Shown in pieces: positions 26,001-34,262 of a DNA stretch of 64,000 nt (the first letter of the stretch is position 1; each line of letters starts with the position of its first letter). The position numbers and the translations under genes were made by a program. The notes beneath the pieces are model-generated. The model made no database searches, had not been told where the DNA came from, and saw only the letters and a list, made by a program, of their open reading frames with translations. Source of the DNA: Azospirillum sp. 412522 (GTDB lineage: Bacteria > Pseudomonadota > Alphaproteobacteria > Azospirillales > Azospirillaceae); the NCBI RefSeq assembly GCF_019805165.1, contig NZ_RWIJ01000007.1, positions 62,001 to 126,000 on the forward strand, in the 5' to 3' direction.

Positions 26001-26894
26001 ATGATGGATTGGGACAAGCTTCGGGTCTTCCACGCGGTGGCCGAAGCCGGCAGTTTCACACACGCCGGCGAGACGTTGAACCTCAGCCAGTCGGCGGTCA
26101 GCCGCCAGATCAGCGCGCTCGAGGAAAGCCTGGGCGTTCCGCTGTTTCACCGCCACGCCCGCGGGCTGATCCTGACCGAACAGGGTGAGTTGCTTCACCG
26201 CACCGCCCGCGACGTCTTCGCCAAACTGTCGATGACCGAGGCGATGCTGACCGAAAGCCGGGAGCATCCAAAGGGTCCGCTGCGGGTGACGACGACCGTC
26301 GCCTTCGGATCGACCTGGCTGACGCCACGCATCAACGAATTCATGTCGATCTACCCCGACATCCAGCTGACGCTGCTGATCGACGACGACGAACTGGATC
26401 TGGCGATGCGCGAGGCGGACATCGCCATCCGCATGAACACGCCGCGCCAGCCGGACCTGATCCAGCGGCACCTGATGTCGATCCGCTTCCACCTCTACGC
26501 CAGCCAGAGCTACCTGAAGAAGAAGGGCACGCCCAAGACGCTGGCGGAACTGGATAGTCACGACCTGATCACCTATCCACCGGACGTGCGGGCGCCGATC
26601 CCCAACGTCAACTGGATCATGGAGATGGGCGACCCGTCGCCCAACCGGAAGCCGGTCCTGCAGGTCAACAGTGTCTACGCCATCTACCGTGCGGTGGAGA
26701 GCGGACTTGGCATCGGCGCGCTGCCCGACTTCCTGGTCGACAGCTTCTCCAAGGACGTCACCCGGATCATGCCGGACGTCGATGGACCGAAGGTTGACGC
26801 CTACTTTGTGTATGCCGAAGAATTGCGCCATTCCAAGCGCATCGCAGTCTTCCGCGACTTCCTGGTTAAAAAAGTGGCAGAAACTCCGTTCTGA
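26001..26894 (+). CDS. lsrB: LysR family regulator, LsrB/VtlR type
   Basis: The 297-residue protein begins M-D-W-D-K-L-R-V-F-H-A-V-A-E-A-G-S-F-T-H-A-G and has LFHRHARGLILTEQGELL, the conserved N-terminus of the alphaproteobacterial LsrB/VtlR regulators. These control stress and virulence traits in Rhizobiales, and VtlR/LsrB activates genes for AbcR-type small RNAs. A tandem ATG (26001/26004) follows GGGGCGGGAC. The predicted protein contains no cysteine, so disulfide-based sensing described for Sinorhizobium LsrB cannot apply. A 23-bp terminator hairpin and then a likely sRNA gene with a LysR-type palindrome follow on the same strand. Confidence 0.9.
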   Translation: MMDWDKLRVFHAVAEAGSFTHAGETLNLSQSAVSRQISALEESLGVPLFHRHARGLILTEQGELLHRTARDVFAKLSMTEAMLTESREHPKGPLRVTTTVAFGSTWLTPRINEFMSIYPDIQLTLLIDDDELDLAMREADIAIRMNTPRQPDLIQRHLMSIRFHLYASQSYLKKKGTPKTLAELDSHDLITYPPDVRAPIPNVNWIMEMGDPSPNRKPVLQVNSVYAIYRAVESGLGIGALPDFLVDSFSKDVTRIMPDVDGPKVDAYFVYAEELRHSKRIAVFRDFLVKKVAETPF

Positions 26895-26927
26895 CCTCCA
26901 ACATTTTTTGTGATCCGGCAAGAGAAT

Positions 26928-26988
26928 TGCCGAAAACGACGGTGGCGCCCTAGAAAGTTGGGGCGCCATCGTCATTTTCGGCATTTTT
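26928..26988 (+). terminator. long terminator hairpin of lsrB
   Basis: A 23-bp stem (26928-26950 with 26961-26983, two G-U or A-C positions) and a 10-base loop are followed by TTTTT. It begins 33 bases after the lsrB stop codon and isolates lsrB from the sRNA gene. Confidence 0.9.
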
Positions 26989-27014
26989 ATTAGTTTCCTA
27001 AGGGACCTTTGAAG

Positions 27015-27033
27015 CCATGCAAGGCTTGCATGG
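27015..27033. promoter_or_regulatory. LysR-type operator (T-N11-A palindrome)
   Basis: CCATGCAAGGCTTGCATGG is an 8-bp perfect inverted repeat with a three-base centre and contains T-N11-A (TGCAAGGCTTGCA), the LysR-family core. It lies upstream of the sRNA candidate and directly behind lsrB. A weak -10 (TATACA, 27040-27045) follows. Confidence 0.7.
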
Positions 27034-27050
27034 TAGATTTATACATTTAT

Positions 27051-27230
27051 GCCTGGAAAGTTGGCAGCAGAATGGTCAAATTTTGATCGTTGGATGTTGC
27101 GATGCAGCATCCGATGTTTCGTCCCGGAGGTCTCCCCTCCGGGGTTGGGTCTTCGGACCCAGCGTCTCCCAGACGTGAAGCCTCCCTGTTCAACTCGCCG
27201 CTAATCCAATGGGTTAGCGGCGGTTTTTTT
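27051..27230 (+). ncRNA. candidate AbcR-like trans-acting small RNA
   Basis: The 5' end is inferred from a TATACA -10-like hexamer and could be up to 60 bases later; the 3' end is the terminator T-run. Predicted hairpins: 27092-27112 (GGATGTTGC with GCAGCATCC), 27123-27143 (CCCGGAGG with CCTCCGGG, loop TCTCC), 27146-27161 (TGGGTC with GACCCA, TTCG tetraloop), 27163-27175 (CGTCT with AGACG, loop CCC), a single-stranded CCTCCC at 27181-27186, and the terminator. Exposed CUCC/CCUCCC motifs can pair with ribosome binding sites, as in AbcR RNAs that repress transporter mRNAs. No open frame with a ribosome binding site lies in or downstream of it on this strand. Association with lsrB matches the VtlR-AbcR pairing known in Rhizobiales. 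The family assignment is inference. Confidence 0.72.
27196..27230 (+). terminator. intrinsic terminator of the sRNA candidate
   Basis: CGCCGCTAA pairs perfectly with TTAGCGGCG and the stem extends inward by three pairs, one of them G-U; G and seven T follow. It is the strongest terminator type in the window. Confidence 0.93.
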
Positions 27231-27333
27231 ATGTGGGCAAGGGCTGGGGCCAAGCTGGGATCATACTTGAAACAGTTCGCCAAGTGGTGACCCCGTCCAG
27301 ATCGGGAATCGCAGGCTCGGGCACCACGCGACG

Positions 27334-27555
27334 TTACGAAACGGGTCCTCGCGACAACTGCGTCATTTCGTCTCGTTCCTGCTCCTCAAGCGCCGCCCGC
27401 GCGATGGCAAGGATATTATCGATCCGGATGACCAGTTCGTTCTCGCACAAGGCGGAACGTGCTGATGCGGCTTCGTTTATGATGGCGCGCAAAGCGTCGC
27501 TCCGTGTCATGCCGACCTCCTGCCTTATGGTGTCCGTCAGGGCCATACGATCCAT
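27334..27555 (-). CDS. small hypothetical protein (73 aa)
   Basis: The frame encodes a helical, mildly acidic protein (IRQEVGMTRSDALRAIINEAASARSALCENELVIRIDNILAIARAALEEQE) with no membrane segment. Its composition is protein-like, but no strong ribosome binding site was seen and no family is recognised. It is divergent from the ribbon-helix-helix gene 107 bases away. Confidence 0.42.
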   Translation of the reverse strand: MDRMALTDTIRQEVGMTRSDALRAIINEAASARSALCENELVIRIDNILAIARAALEEQERDEMTQLSRGPVS

Positions 27556-27662
27556 TCATCAGAGCCCTTGCCGGTTGCAGCCGTCAGCCTGTGAAGAACT
27601 TCACAGCGCGCATCCCGCCGTTTCGCATACCCATTTATGCATCAGCAATGGAGGGCTCTCCC

Positions 27663-27932
27663 ATGCACATGCGCAACATCCGGGTAAACGGCAAGCGGAC
27701 CAGCATGAAGCTGATGCCAGTGGAGTGGGAGTCGCTTGAGGACATCTGCACCCGCGAGAACATGACGATGAGTGAGTTGGTGTCGAAGATCGATGCCGAA
27801 CGCCAGGATTGCGACAACCTCACCGGCTGCGTCCGAGTCTATGCGCTGTGCTATTTCCGCAAGGCCGCCAGCCTGTCGGAACCAATGCCGCGCCACCGCT
27901 CCGCCACGGCCGTAGCCTTCGCGGCGGAATAA
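27663..27932 (+). CDS. ribbon-helix-helix domain protein (RHH_4 type)
   Basis: GGAGG at 27650-27654, eight bases before the ATG, fixes the start. The 89-residue product has the RHH_4 pattern: IRVNGKRTSMKLMPVEWESLEDICTRENMTMSELVSKID, a beta strand followed by two helices, then a C-terminal helix LTGCVRVYALCYFRKA. Such proteins are small DNA-binding or protein-binding regulators found widely in alphaproteobacteria, often with no known target. The tail after residue 70 is low-complexity. Hemolysin III-like gene follows 115 bases downstream. Confidence 0.8.
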   Translation: MHMRNIRVNGKRTSMKLMPVEWESLEDICTRENMTMSELVSKIDAERQDCDNLTGCVRVYALCYFRKAASLSEPMPRHRSATAVAFAAE

Positions 27933-28047
27933 CGGAGAAGACCCAATAACGGAGAAGACTCGTCCCGCATAAGCGGTTCGCCGGAGCATCGGCCAGCGAA
28001 GTCTCTCCATTGGACAGGACCCGTGGCACTGCCCTGGGTGGCACACC

Positions 28048-28761
28048 ATGTTCGACGCGAGCCCCAGTCCGGCGGCCCTCTCCTTCCTCGCGTCGACCGA
28101 AGCGGTGTGCCAGCCAATGCCGGATGCCCACCAGTTCCCCGTCTACAGCGTCGGCGAACGGCGGGCCGATGCCGCCGTCCATGCCATCGGCGTCACGGCC
28201 GGCATCGCCGGCTTCGTCTGGCTGCTGAATGCCGGCGTGTTCTCCGGCGCCGTCCCCGTCCATACAGCGCTGGCGCTGGCCGTGTACGGGCTGGGGCTGG
28301 TGGGGATGCTGACTGCGTCTGCCGCCTACAACCTCGTCCCACCCGGGTTCGGCAAGGCGCTGCTGCGGCGGATCGACCATGCCATGATCTTCGTGATGAT
28401 CGCCGGCACCTATACGCCCTTCACGCTGGGGCTGGGCCAGGGGATCGGGCTGGGCGGAGCCGTGTGGGGAGGGGCCGCCTTTGGCGCCGCGCTGAAGCTG
28501 CGCTTTCCGGGGCGGTTCAACCGGCTGGGGTTGGCACTGTATCTTGGGCTGGGCTGGGCGGTCGTCACCGCACTCGAACCTTTGGGATCGGCCCTGTCGG
28601 CCCCTGCCCTATGGCTGCTGATCGCCGGCGGGCTGGTCTACACCATCGGCGTCGTCTTCCACCTGATGGAGCGCATGCCCTATAACAACGCGGTCTGGCA
28701 CCTGATGGTGCTGGCCGCCGCCGGCTGTCATTTCGCCGCGGTCGCTTTGGCGTTTCTTTGA
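28048..28761 (+). CDS. hemolysin III family (PAQR-like) membrane protein
   Basis: The 237-residue protein has seven predicted membrane helices and the family motifs: ASAAYN in place of the usual S-x3-H, RIDHAMIFVMIAGTYTPF, and YTIGVVFHLMERMPYNNAVWHLMVLAAAGCHF. The conserved Asp and His residues resemble the zinc site of PAQR receptors and suggest a membrane hydrolase; haemolysis is only a historical name. The ~45 N-terminal residues before helix 1 form a soluble extension. It stands between the RHH gene and the LprI-like gene, whose possible starts lie about 100 bases later. Confidence 0.9.
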   Translation: MFDASPSPAALSFLASTEAVCQPMPDAHQFPVYSVGERRADAAVHAIGVTAGIAGFVWLLNAGVFSGAVPVHTALALAVYGLGLVGMLTASAAYNLVPPGFGKALLRRIDHAMIFVMIAGTYTPFTLGLGQGIGLGGAVWGGAAFGAALKLRFPGRFNRLGLALYLGLGWAVVTALEPLGSALSAPALWLLIAGGLVYTIGVVFHLMERMPYNNAVWHLMVLAAAGCHFAAVALAFL

Positions 28762-28862
28762 TCCGCGTTTTCCTGAATCTACGGGGCGGTAGGGGACAAG
28801 TCGAGAGGACAAGCCGAGACGGAGCCCGTATCTTCCACGGATCACAGTCCCGGGAAGGCATG

Positions 28863-30413
28863 ATGGGTCCGGCAGATCTGAACCGAGCGGTTATGGACAA
28901 GAAAAAAAGCGGAAAGCCGTCTCTCGGCGGCGCAATGCTCGCGGGTGCGACACTGGCCCTGACGATCATGGCCGCCGGCGCTGCGGCGCGGGCGGAGCCG
29001 TCCTTCGACTGCAAGGCGGCCTCCACGCCGGTGGAAAAGGCGATCTGCACCGATCCCAAGCTGGCCGACGCCGACCGCGAAATCGCCGACCTCTACAGAA
29101 CGCTGCAGGATCTGTCCGGCACCGTGGACCGCGATCGGCTGCGGACGGAACAGAGGGCATGGCTCGGCCAGCGCAACCAATGTGCGACCGCTCCGTCCCC
29201 TGGCACCTGCCTCGGCCCGGTCCTGGATGGCCGGCGTACCGTGCTGTCCGAGTCGATACCGAAGGCGGTCGCCGCGATCTCGTCGATCGCCGACGGCATC
29301 GCCACCGATCCCAGCGGGGCCGCCAAACGGTTGGCGGAGATCCGCGGCGGGCTGGGCAAGGGGTGGACCGCCTACCTGCTGCGCTTCGGCCCGTCCCCCG
29401 ACTGGACCAAGGCGGACTCGCTGCTGCGCGAAGCCGTCCAGGGGATCGAAGATTCCTATGCCCGTGAGACCGCATCCGGCGTCGATCTCGCCACCGACGA
29501 CGGCTTCCTAACCGCCTTGCGCGTCGTCAGCGACGATGTGGAGATGGCTTGGCCCTGTTCGGTGATGGAAAAACGCGGGGCGGCGGCCTGGAAGGCGATG
29601 GAGCCGCTCTACGGCAGCAGCCGCGACAATTTCGGCGCTCATCCGGCCTGCTCCGACGACAACGCCCTGCTCGCCTCCCCGGCTTGGAAGGCGGTGGACG
29701 ATCTGCTCGCCCCGATGCTGGAGGCGGCCTCCAACCGCACCGGCACCATCCGCTTCGCCACCTACCGCCAGATGGGCATCGACCGTATGAAGTCGGCCGT
29801 CGATCCCCGCCTGTTCATCGCCGATGCGCCGCAACTGGCCCCGTTGGTCAAGGACGCCGCCGGCTGGTCAAACCCGCGCTGGATCGCGCCTGGCTGGGGC
29901 GACCGCCTGCGCAAGGCAGTGGACGCGGCGGTAGAGAGCTGGACGCCGCAGATCGGCACCCGCTACGGCATCGGCACCGCAGAGGCGCGGCGGGTGGCGG
30001 AAGCGGTGGCTGCGCAGGGGCTGAACGGCAGCGTCGGCCTGATCACCGATAACCTGGAGGTCCAGAAGGACACCCGCCTTCCCGACTGGCTGCGCGGCAC
30101 TTGGAGCTGGAACGGCGGCGGGTCGGAGGACACGCCCTTCAATGCCCCTGCCGGAAAGGCGCGCATCGACGACGCCACCATCTGCATCGGCACCGAGTGC
30201 GGCGGCTATGACGTCGCCGGCCAGGGGGAGGATGCGCCTTTCGACCCCAAGGACGCGAAGGACGTCAAGCCTGCCGCCAACGCCGCCAAGCAGGCGGTCA
30301 GCCTTGCCCCGGTTGCGGCCGGCGGCGGCCTGACCATCGTCCCGCTCGCCGGAGGCAACCTGCTGGTCACCGGCACGGCCAAGCCGGTGGTGCTGAAACG
30401 CGAAGGGAAATAG
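28863..30413 (+). CDS. LprI-like (DUF1311) secreted protein
   Basis: A signal peptide (basic K-rich start, hydrophobic LAGATLALTIMAAGAA, cleavage near ARAEPS) precedes a Cys-containing DUF1311/LprI-like domain: FDCKAASTPVEKAICTDPKLADADREIADLYRTL and EQRAWLGQRNQCA. Proteins with this domain include lysozyme inhibitors. The remaining ~380 residues have no known domain and end in an Ala/Pro-rich stretch. The ATG at 28863 has GGAAGG four to five bases upstream; 28893 is also plausible and gives a tighter signal peptide. It probably works in the periplasm. A 15-bp inverted repeat follows the stop. Confidence 0.8.
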   Translation: MGPADLNRAVMDKKKSGKPSLGGAMLAGATLALTIMAAGAAARAEPSFDCKAASTPVEKAICTDPKLADADREIADLYRTLQDLSGTVDRDRLRTEQRAWLGQRNQCATAPSPGTCLGPVLDGRRTVLSESIPKAVAAISSIADGIATDPSGAAKRLAEIRGGLGKGWTAYLLRFGPSPDWTKADSLLREAVQGIEDSYARETASGVDLATDDGFLTALRVVSDDVEMAWPCSVMEKRGAAAWKAMEPLYGSSRDNFGAHPACSDDNALLASPAWKAVDDLLAPMLEAASNRTGTIRFATYRQMGIDRMKSAVDPRLFIADAPQLAPLVKDAAGWSNPRWIAPGWGDRLRKAVDAAVESWTPQIGTRYGIGTAEARRVAEAVAAQGLNGSVGLITDNLEVQKDTRLPDWLRGTWSWNGGGSEDTPFNAPAGKARIDDATICIGTECGGYDVAGQGEDAPFDPKDAKDVKPAANAAKQAVSLAPVAAGGGLTIVPLAGGNLLVTGTAKPVVLKREGK

Positions 30414-30414
30414 G

Positions 30415-30464
30415 CCGCTATCGCCCCCCGCCGGCATAGACGGGCCTGTGGGGGGCGATAGCGG
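30415..30464 (+). terminator. 15-bp inverted repeat after the LprI-like gene
   Basis: CCGCTATCGCCCCCC (30415-30429) pairs perfectly with GGGGGGCGATAGCGG (30450-30464), starting two bases after the stop codon. No T-run follows, so it may be a terminator, an mRNA-stabilising stem, or an extragenic repeat. Confidence 0.6.
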
Positions 30465-30577
30465 CGGGCAGCCCTTCCCCCGTGAACGCGAAAGTCTTGC
30501 CTGCATCGTTCCGGTAAGCGACACTTCCCGGCGCGTGCTGCGGTTGCGGAACCGGGCGCGGCTTTCCGGGGGGAGGC

Positions 30578-31036
30578 ATGGCACGGAACCTCAAGGCGCT
30601 CGGGTTGTGGCGCACCGCGCTGGTCGCCAGCGTCCGCAAGGACGCACCGGACCTGTCGGCGCGGCAGTTGGCAATCCTTCTCCAGGTCTATCTGACCGAC
30701 CCGCCGCACACCGTGCGCGGTCTGGCATCCCTGCTGAACATTTCCAAGCCGGCGGTGACCCGCGCGCTCGACCGCCTGTCGGTGCTGGGCTTCGTCAAGC
30801 GCAAGCGCGATGCGGAGGACAAACGCAACGTGCTGGTCCAGCGCACCGTGAAGGGCAGCGTCTATCTGTCCGATTTCGCCGAACTGGTGATCGCCGCCGG
30901 GGCTGTGACGCCGGAGGACATGGCCCGCCTCCAGGCCGAGGAGGAACTGGCGGCCGCCGCCAAGGCAAGGCTGCAGGCGGAGCTGCAGGATGTGCCGGCG
31001 CGGGAGGCCGCCTCACTGGAAGCCTCAACGCCCTGA
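30578..31036 (+). CDS. MarR family transcriptional regulator
   Basis: GGGGGGAGG immediately before the ATG sets the start. The 152-residue product has the winged helix typical of MarR: SARQLAILLQVYLTDPPHTVRGLASLLNISKPAVTRALDRLSVLGFVKRKRDAEDKRNVLVQRT. Such dimers repress nearby efflux or degradation genes and respond to small ligands. The flanking gene on the other strand is a D-2-hydroxyacid dehydrogenase, but no operator was identified. The C-terminus is Ala/Glu-rich. Confidence 0.87.
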   Translation: MARNLKALGLWRTALVASVRKDAPDLSARQLAILLQVYLTDPPHTVRGLASLLNISKPAVTRALDRLSVLGFVKRKRDAEDKRNVLVQRTVKGSVYLSDFAELVIAAGAVTPEDMARLQAEEELAAAAKARLQAELQDVPAREAASLEASTP

Positions 31037-31087
31037 GCGGTCCCTTCCCCGGTCCGAAGGGGAAGGGCGTCCTCACGGCATCGAGCC

Positions 31088-32077
31088 TTACAGCAGCGCT
31101 TCCAGCACGCGGTCGGGCGGGGCGTGGCCGTCGGTGAAGGTCTTGATGTTGATCACCACCTTCTCGCCCATGTCGATGCGGCCCTCGATGGTGGCGGAGC
31201 CCATGTGCGGCAACAGGACGACGTTGTCCAGCCGCAGCAGCTTCGGGTTGACCGCCGGCTCATGTTCGAACACGTCCAGGCCGGCGCCGGCGATCTCGCC
31301 CTTTGACAGCATGCGGGTCAGCGCCACCTCGTCGATCACCTCGCCGCGCGAGGTGTTGACGATGTAGCAGTGCGGGCGCAGCAGCTTCAGCCGGCGTTCC
31401 GACAGCAGGTGATAGGTGGCCGGCGTGTGCGGGCAGTTGATCGACACGATGTCCATCCGCGCCAGCATCTGGTCCAGGCTGGACCAGTAGGTCGCCTCCA
31501 GCTCCTGCTCCAGCTCGGGGTGGACGCGGCGACGGTTGTGATAGTGGATCGACATGCCGAAGGCGCGCGCCCGCTTGGCCAGCGCCGAGCCGATACGGCC
31601 CATGCCCAGGATGCCCAGCCGCTTGCCGCTGATGCGGTGGCCCAGCATGGTGGTCGGGCCCCAGCCGGTCCACTGGCCGGAACGGACCAGCCGCTCGCCC
31701 TCCGCCACGCGCCGCGCGGTGGCCAGCAGCAGGGCCATGGTCATGTCGGCGGTGTCCTCGGTCAGGACGCCGGGGGTGTTGGTGACGACGATGCCGCGCT
31801 CGCGCGCCGCCTTCAGGTCGATGTGGTCGACGCCGGTGCCGAACGAGGCGATCAGCCGCAGCTGCGGCCCGGCGGCTTCGATCAGCGCGCGGTCGATGCG
31901 GTCGGTGACCGTCGGCACCAGCACCTCGGCGATGGCCATCGCGTCCTGCATCTGCGCCGGGGTCAGCGGCACGTCGTCCGGGTTGAGCCGGGTGTCGAAC
32001 AGCTCCATCATCCGCGTCTCGATGACGTCCGGCAGCTTGCGGGTGACGACAACGAGCGGCTTCTTCTTGTCGGTCAT
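31088..32077 (-). CDS. D-2-hydroxyacid dehydrogenase (glyoxylate/D-glycerate type)
   Basis: The 329-residue NAD(P)-dependent enzyme reduces 2-oxoacids such as glyoxylate or hydroxypyruvate. Visible motifs are FGTGVDHIDLKAARERGIVVTNTPG, the nucleotide-binding LGILGMGRIGSALAKRARAFGM, the catalytic NTSRGEVIDE (Arg), and GLDVFEHEP followed by HMGSAT (His). The start at 32077 is preceded by GGGAGGA at good spacing; the frame continues to 32650 without protein-like content. Substrate specificity cannot be fixed; glyoxylate reductase is the commonest annotation. Confidence 0.88.
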   Translation of the reverse strand: MTDKKKPLVVVTRKLPDVIETRMMELFDTRLNPDDVPLTPAQMQDAMAIAEVLVPTVTDRIDRALIEAAGPQLRLIASFGTGVDHIDLKAARERGIVVTNTPGVLTEDTADMTMALLLATARRVAEGERLVRSGQWTGWGPTTMLGHRISGKRLGILGMGRIGSALAKRARAFGMSIHYHNRRRVHPELEQELEATYWSSLDQMLARMDIVSINCPHTPATYHLLSERRLKLLRPHCYIVNTSRGEVIDEVALTRMLSKGEIAGAGLDVFEHEPAVNPKLLRLDNVVLLPHMGSATIEGRIDMGEKVVINIKTFTDGHAPPDRVLEALL

Positions 32078-32344
32078 CGGTGCTGGTCCTCCCTTGCCCC
32101 GGCCTGCCCGCATCTCGAGGTCCTTGCTGGGCGGATCCGGTCCATGGTTGCCATACCAAGCGGTCGTGGGACTGTCCAGAAGTCCGTCACGAAAGCCCGC
32201 CCTGCGGCAAAGCGAAACAGGCCCGCGAAACAGGCCTGCGCCCTGCGTCCCCCCATCAGGGGTGGCGGCGCTTGCCCTATCGAACGGGTGGTCTCTATAG
32301 TGCGGCCGGTTTTCCCGCCCCGTCCCGCCAGCCCTGGTGCCACC

Positions 32345-32878
32345 ATGCCTGTCCGCCGCTCCGTCCTCGCCCCGCTGGCCCTGCTCATGGGGTTGGGGAT
32401 GGGGCTTGTCGCGGGCGGCGAAGGCATGGCGCTTGCCGCCGAGGGCAAGGACCCGACCCACGCATCGGGCCTGCCGATCCCCCGCTTCGTCACCGTGCGC
32501 GTCGGCGAGGTGAACCTGCGGTCCGGCCCCAACGGCAGCTATCCCATCGAATGGATATTCCGGCGCAAGGACATGCCGGTGGAGATCATCCAGGAATTCG
32601 ACACCTGGCGCCGCATCCGCGACTGGGAAGGGGCGGAGGGCTGGGTGCACCAGAGCGCGCTGTCCGGCCGCCGCGGCGTCCTGATCGTCGGCCAGACCCG
32701 CGCGGTCTACGACGCGCCGCGCGGCGACAGCGCCGTGGTGGCGCGGGCCGAACCGGGCGTCATCGGCTCGCTGAAGAAGTGCCGCGACGAGTGGTGCGAG
32801 GTCGATGTGAAGGGTTATCGCGGCTGGATGAAGCGCGCCGATTTCTGGGGCACCTACCCCGGCGAGAAGATCGAGTAG
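32345..32878 (+). CDS. SH3-domain secreted protein
   Basis: A signal peptide ([31 protein letters not shown]) precedes SH3-like repeats: [60 protein letters not shown] and a second, weaker copy ending [25 protein letters not shown]. The family (SH3_4) is thought to bind peptidoglycan or proteins in the periplasm. The 177-residue length is typical. The ATG at 32345 is chosen because the longer upstream frame is the reverse complement of the dehydrogenase gene. argG follows. Confidence 0.85.
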   Translation: MPVRRSVLAPLALLMGLGMGLVAGGEGMALAAEGKDPTHASGLPIPRFVTVRVGEVNLRSGPNGSYPIEWIFRRKDMPVEIIQEFDTWRRIRDWEGAEGWVHQSALSGRRGVLIVGQTRAVYDAPRGDSAVVARAEPGVIGSLKKCRDEWCEVDVKGYRGWMKRADFWGTYPGEKIE

Positions 32879-32975
32879 CTGCTCGCCGTTCTTCTCTACT
32901 GCGGCAGGGCTTGAAGGCGGGCGGGAAAGGCCGTACGGTCGCGGCCTTACCTTTCTCTACTGCAAGAGCAGTCCC

Positions 32976-34211
32976 ATGAGCGGCGCGTCCGGCAAACAGA
33001 TCAAGAAAGTGGTGCTCGCCTATTCGGGCGGCCTCGACACCTCGGTCATCCTGAAGTGGCTGCAGGAGACCTATTCCTGCGAGGTGGTGACCTTCACCGC
33101 CGACCTCGGCCAGGGCGAGGAGCTGGAGCCCGCCCGCAAGAAGGCCGAGCTTCTGGGCATCAAGCCGGAAAACATCTTCATCGACGATCTGCGCGAAGAG
33201 TTCGTGCGCGATTTCGTCTTCCCGATGTTCCGCGCCAACACGCTCTATGAGGGCACCTACCTGCTCGGCACCTCGATCGCCCGGCCGCTGATCGCCAAGC
33301 GCCAGATCGAGATCGCCAACATGGTCGGCGCCGACGCCGTCGCCCATGGCGCCACCGGCAAGGGCAACGACCAGGTCCGCTTCGAGCTGGGCTATTACGC
33401 CCTGCGCCCGGACATCACGGTCATCGCGCCGTGGCGCGAGTGGACCCTGAACAGCCGCACCACGCTGCTGGACTACGCCGAGAAGAACCAGATTCCGATC
33501 GCGAAGGACAAGCGCGGCGAAGCCCCCTATTCCACCGACGCCAACCTCCTGCACATCTCGTACGAGGGCAAGGCGCTGGAGGATCCGTGGGTCGAGCCGG
33601 ACGAGGACATGTACACCCGCTCCGTCGCCCCGGAAAAGGCGCCGGACACCCCGACCTACATCGAGGTCGAGTTCAAGAACGGTGACGCGGTCGCCATCGA
33701 CGGCAAGGCGCTGTCGCCGGCAGCCCTGCTGACCGAACTGAACCGGCTGGGCGGCGAGAACGGCATCGGCCGCCTCGATCTGGTCGAGAACCGCTATGTC
33801 GGCATGAAGTCGCGCGGCGTCTATGAGACCCCGGGCGGCAGCATCCTGCTGGTGGCACACCGCGCCATGGAGAGCATCACGCTCGACCGTGGCGCCGGCC
33901 ACCTGAAGGACGAGCTGATGCCGCGCTACGCCGAACTGATCTATTGCGGCTACTGGTGGAGCCCGGAACGTCTGGCCATCCAGGCGCTGATCGACCAGAC
34001 CCAGTCGCTGGTCAACGGTACCGTCCGTCTGAAGCTGTTCAAGGGCAATGTCACGGTCGTCGGCCGCCAGTCGCCCAACTCGCTGTACCGCATGGACTAT
34101 GTGACCTTCGAGCAGGACAGCGTCTACAACCAGAAGGACGCGGAAGGCTTCATCAAGCTGAACGCGCTCCGCCTGCGTCTTGGCGCGATGGCCAAGCAGA
34201 AGATCGGCTGA
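32976..34211 (+). CDS. argG: argininosuccinate synthase
   Basis: ArgG joins citrulline and aspartate with ATP to make argininosuccinate in the cytoplasmic arginine pathway. The 411-residue protein starts with the ATP-pyrophosphatase P-loop [13 protein letters not shown] and has the [13 protein letters not shown], the [15 protein letters not shown] segment ([16 protein letters not shown]) and [20 protein letters not shown]. Length and motifs are normal. A GC-rich hairpin separates it from the convergent EF-G-like gene. Confidence 0.97.
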   Translation: MSGASGKQIKKVVLAYSGGLDTSVILKWLQETYSCEVVTFTADLGQGEELEPARKKAELLGIKPENIFIDDLREEFVRDFVFPMFRANTLYEGTYLLGTSIARPLIAKRQIEIANMVGADAVAHGATGKGNDQVRFELGYYALRPDITVIAPWREWTLNSRTTLLDYAEKNQIPIAKDKRGEAPYSTDANLLHISYEGKALEDPWVEPDEDMYTRSVAPEKAPDTPTYIEVEFKNGDAVAIDGKALSPAALLTELNRLGGENGIGRLDLVENRYVGMKSRGVYETPGGSILLVAHRAMESITLDRGAGHLKDELMPRYAELIYCGYWWSPERLAIQALIDQTQSLVNGTVRLKLFKGNVTVVGRQSPNSLYRMDYVTFEQDSVYNQKDAEGFIKLNALRLRLGAMAKQKIG

Positions 34212-34221
34212 TAGGGAACCG

Positions 34222-34252
34222 GCCCCACCGCCCGCCGGCCGGGCGGTGGGGC
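34222..34252. terminator. bidirectional terminator-like hairpin between argG and the EF-G-like gene
   Basis: GCCCCACCGCCC pairs perfectly with GGGCGGTGGGGC across a seven-base loop. It lies between two convergent genes. T-runs are short on both sides. Confidence 0.65.
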
Positions 34253-34262
34253 GCCCCTCTGT

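Noticed and set aside
27090..27290. 66-codon open frame within the sRNA region
   Set aside because: It has no ribosome binding site, runs through the terminator hairpin and lacks protein-like composition.
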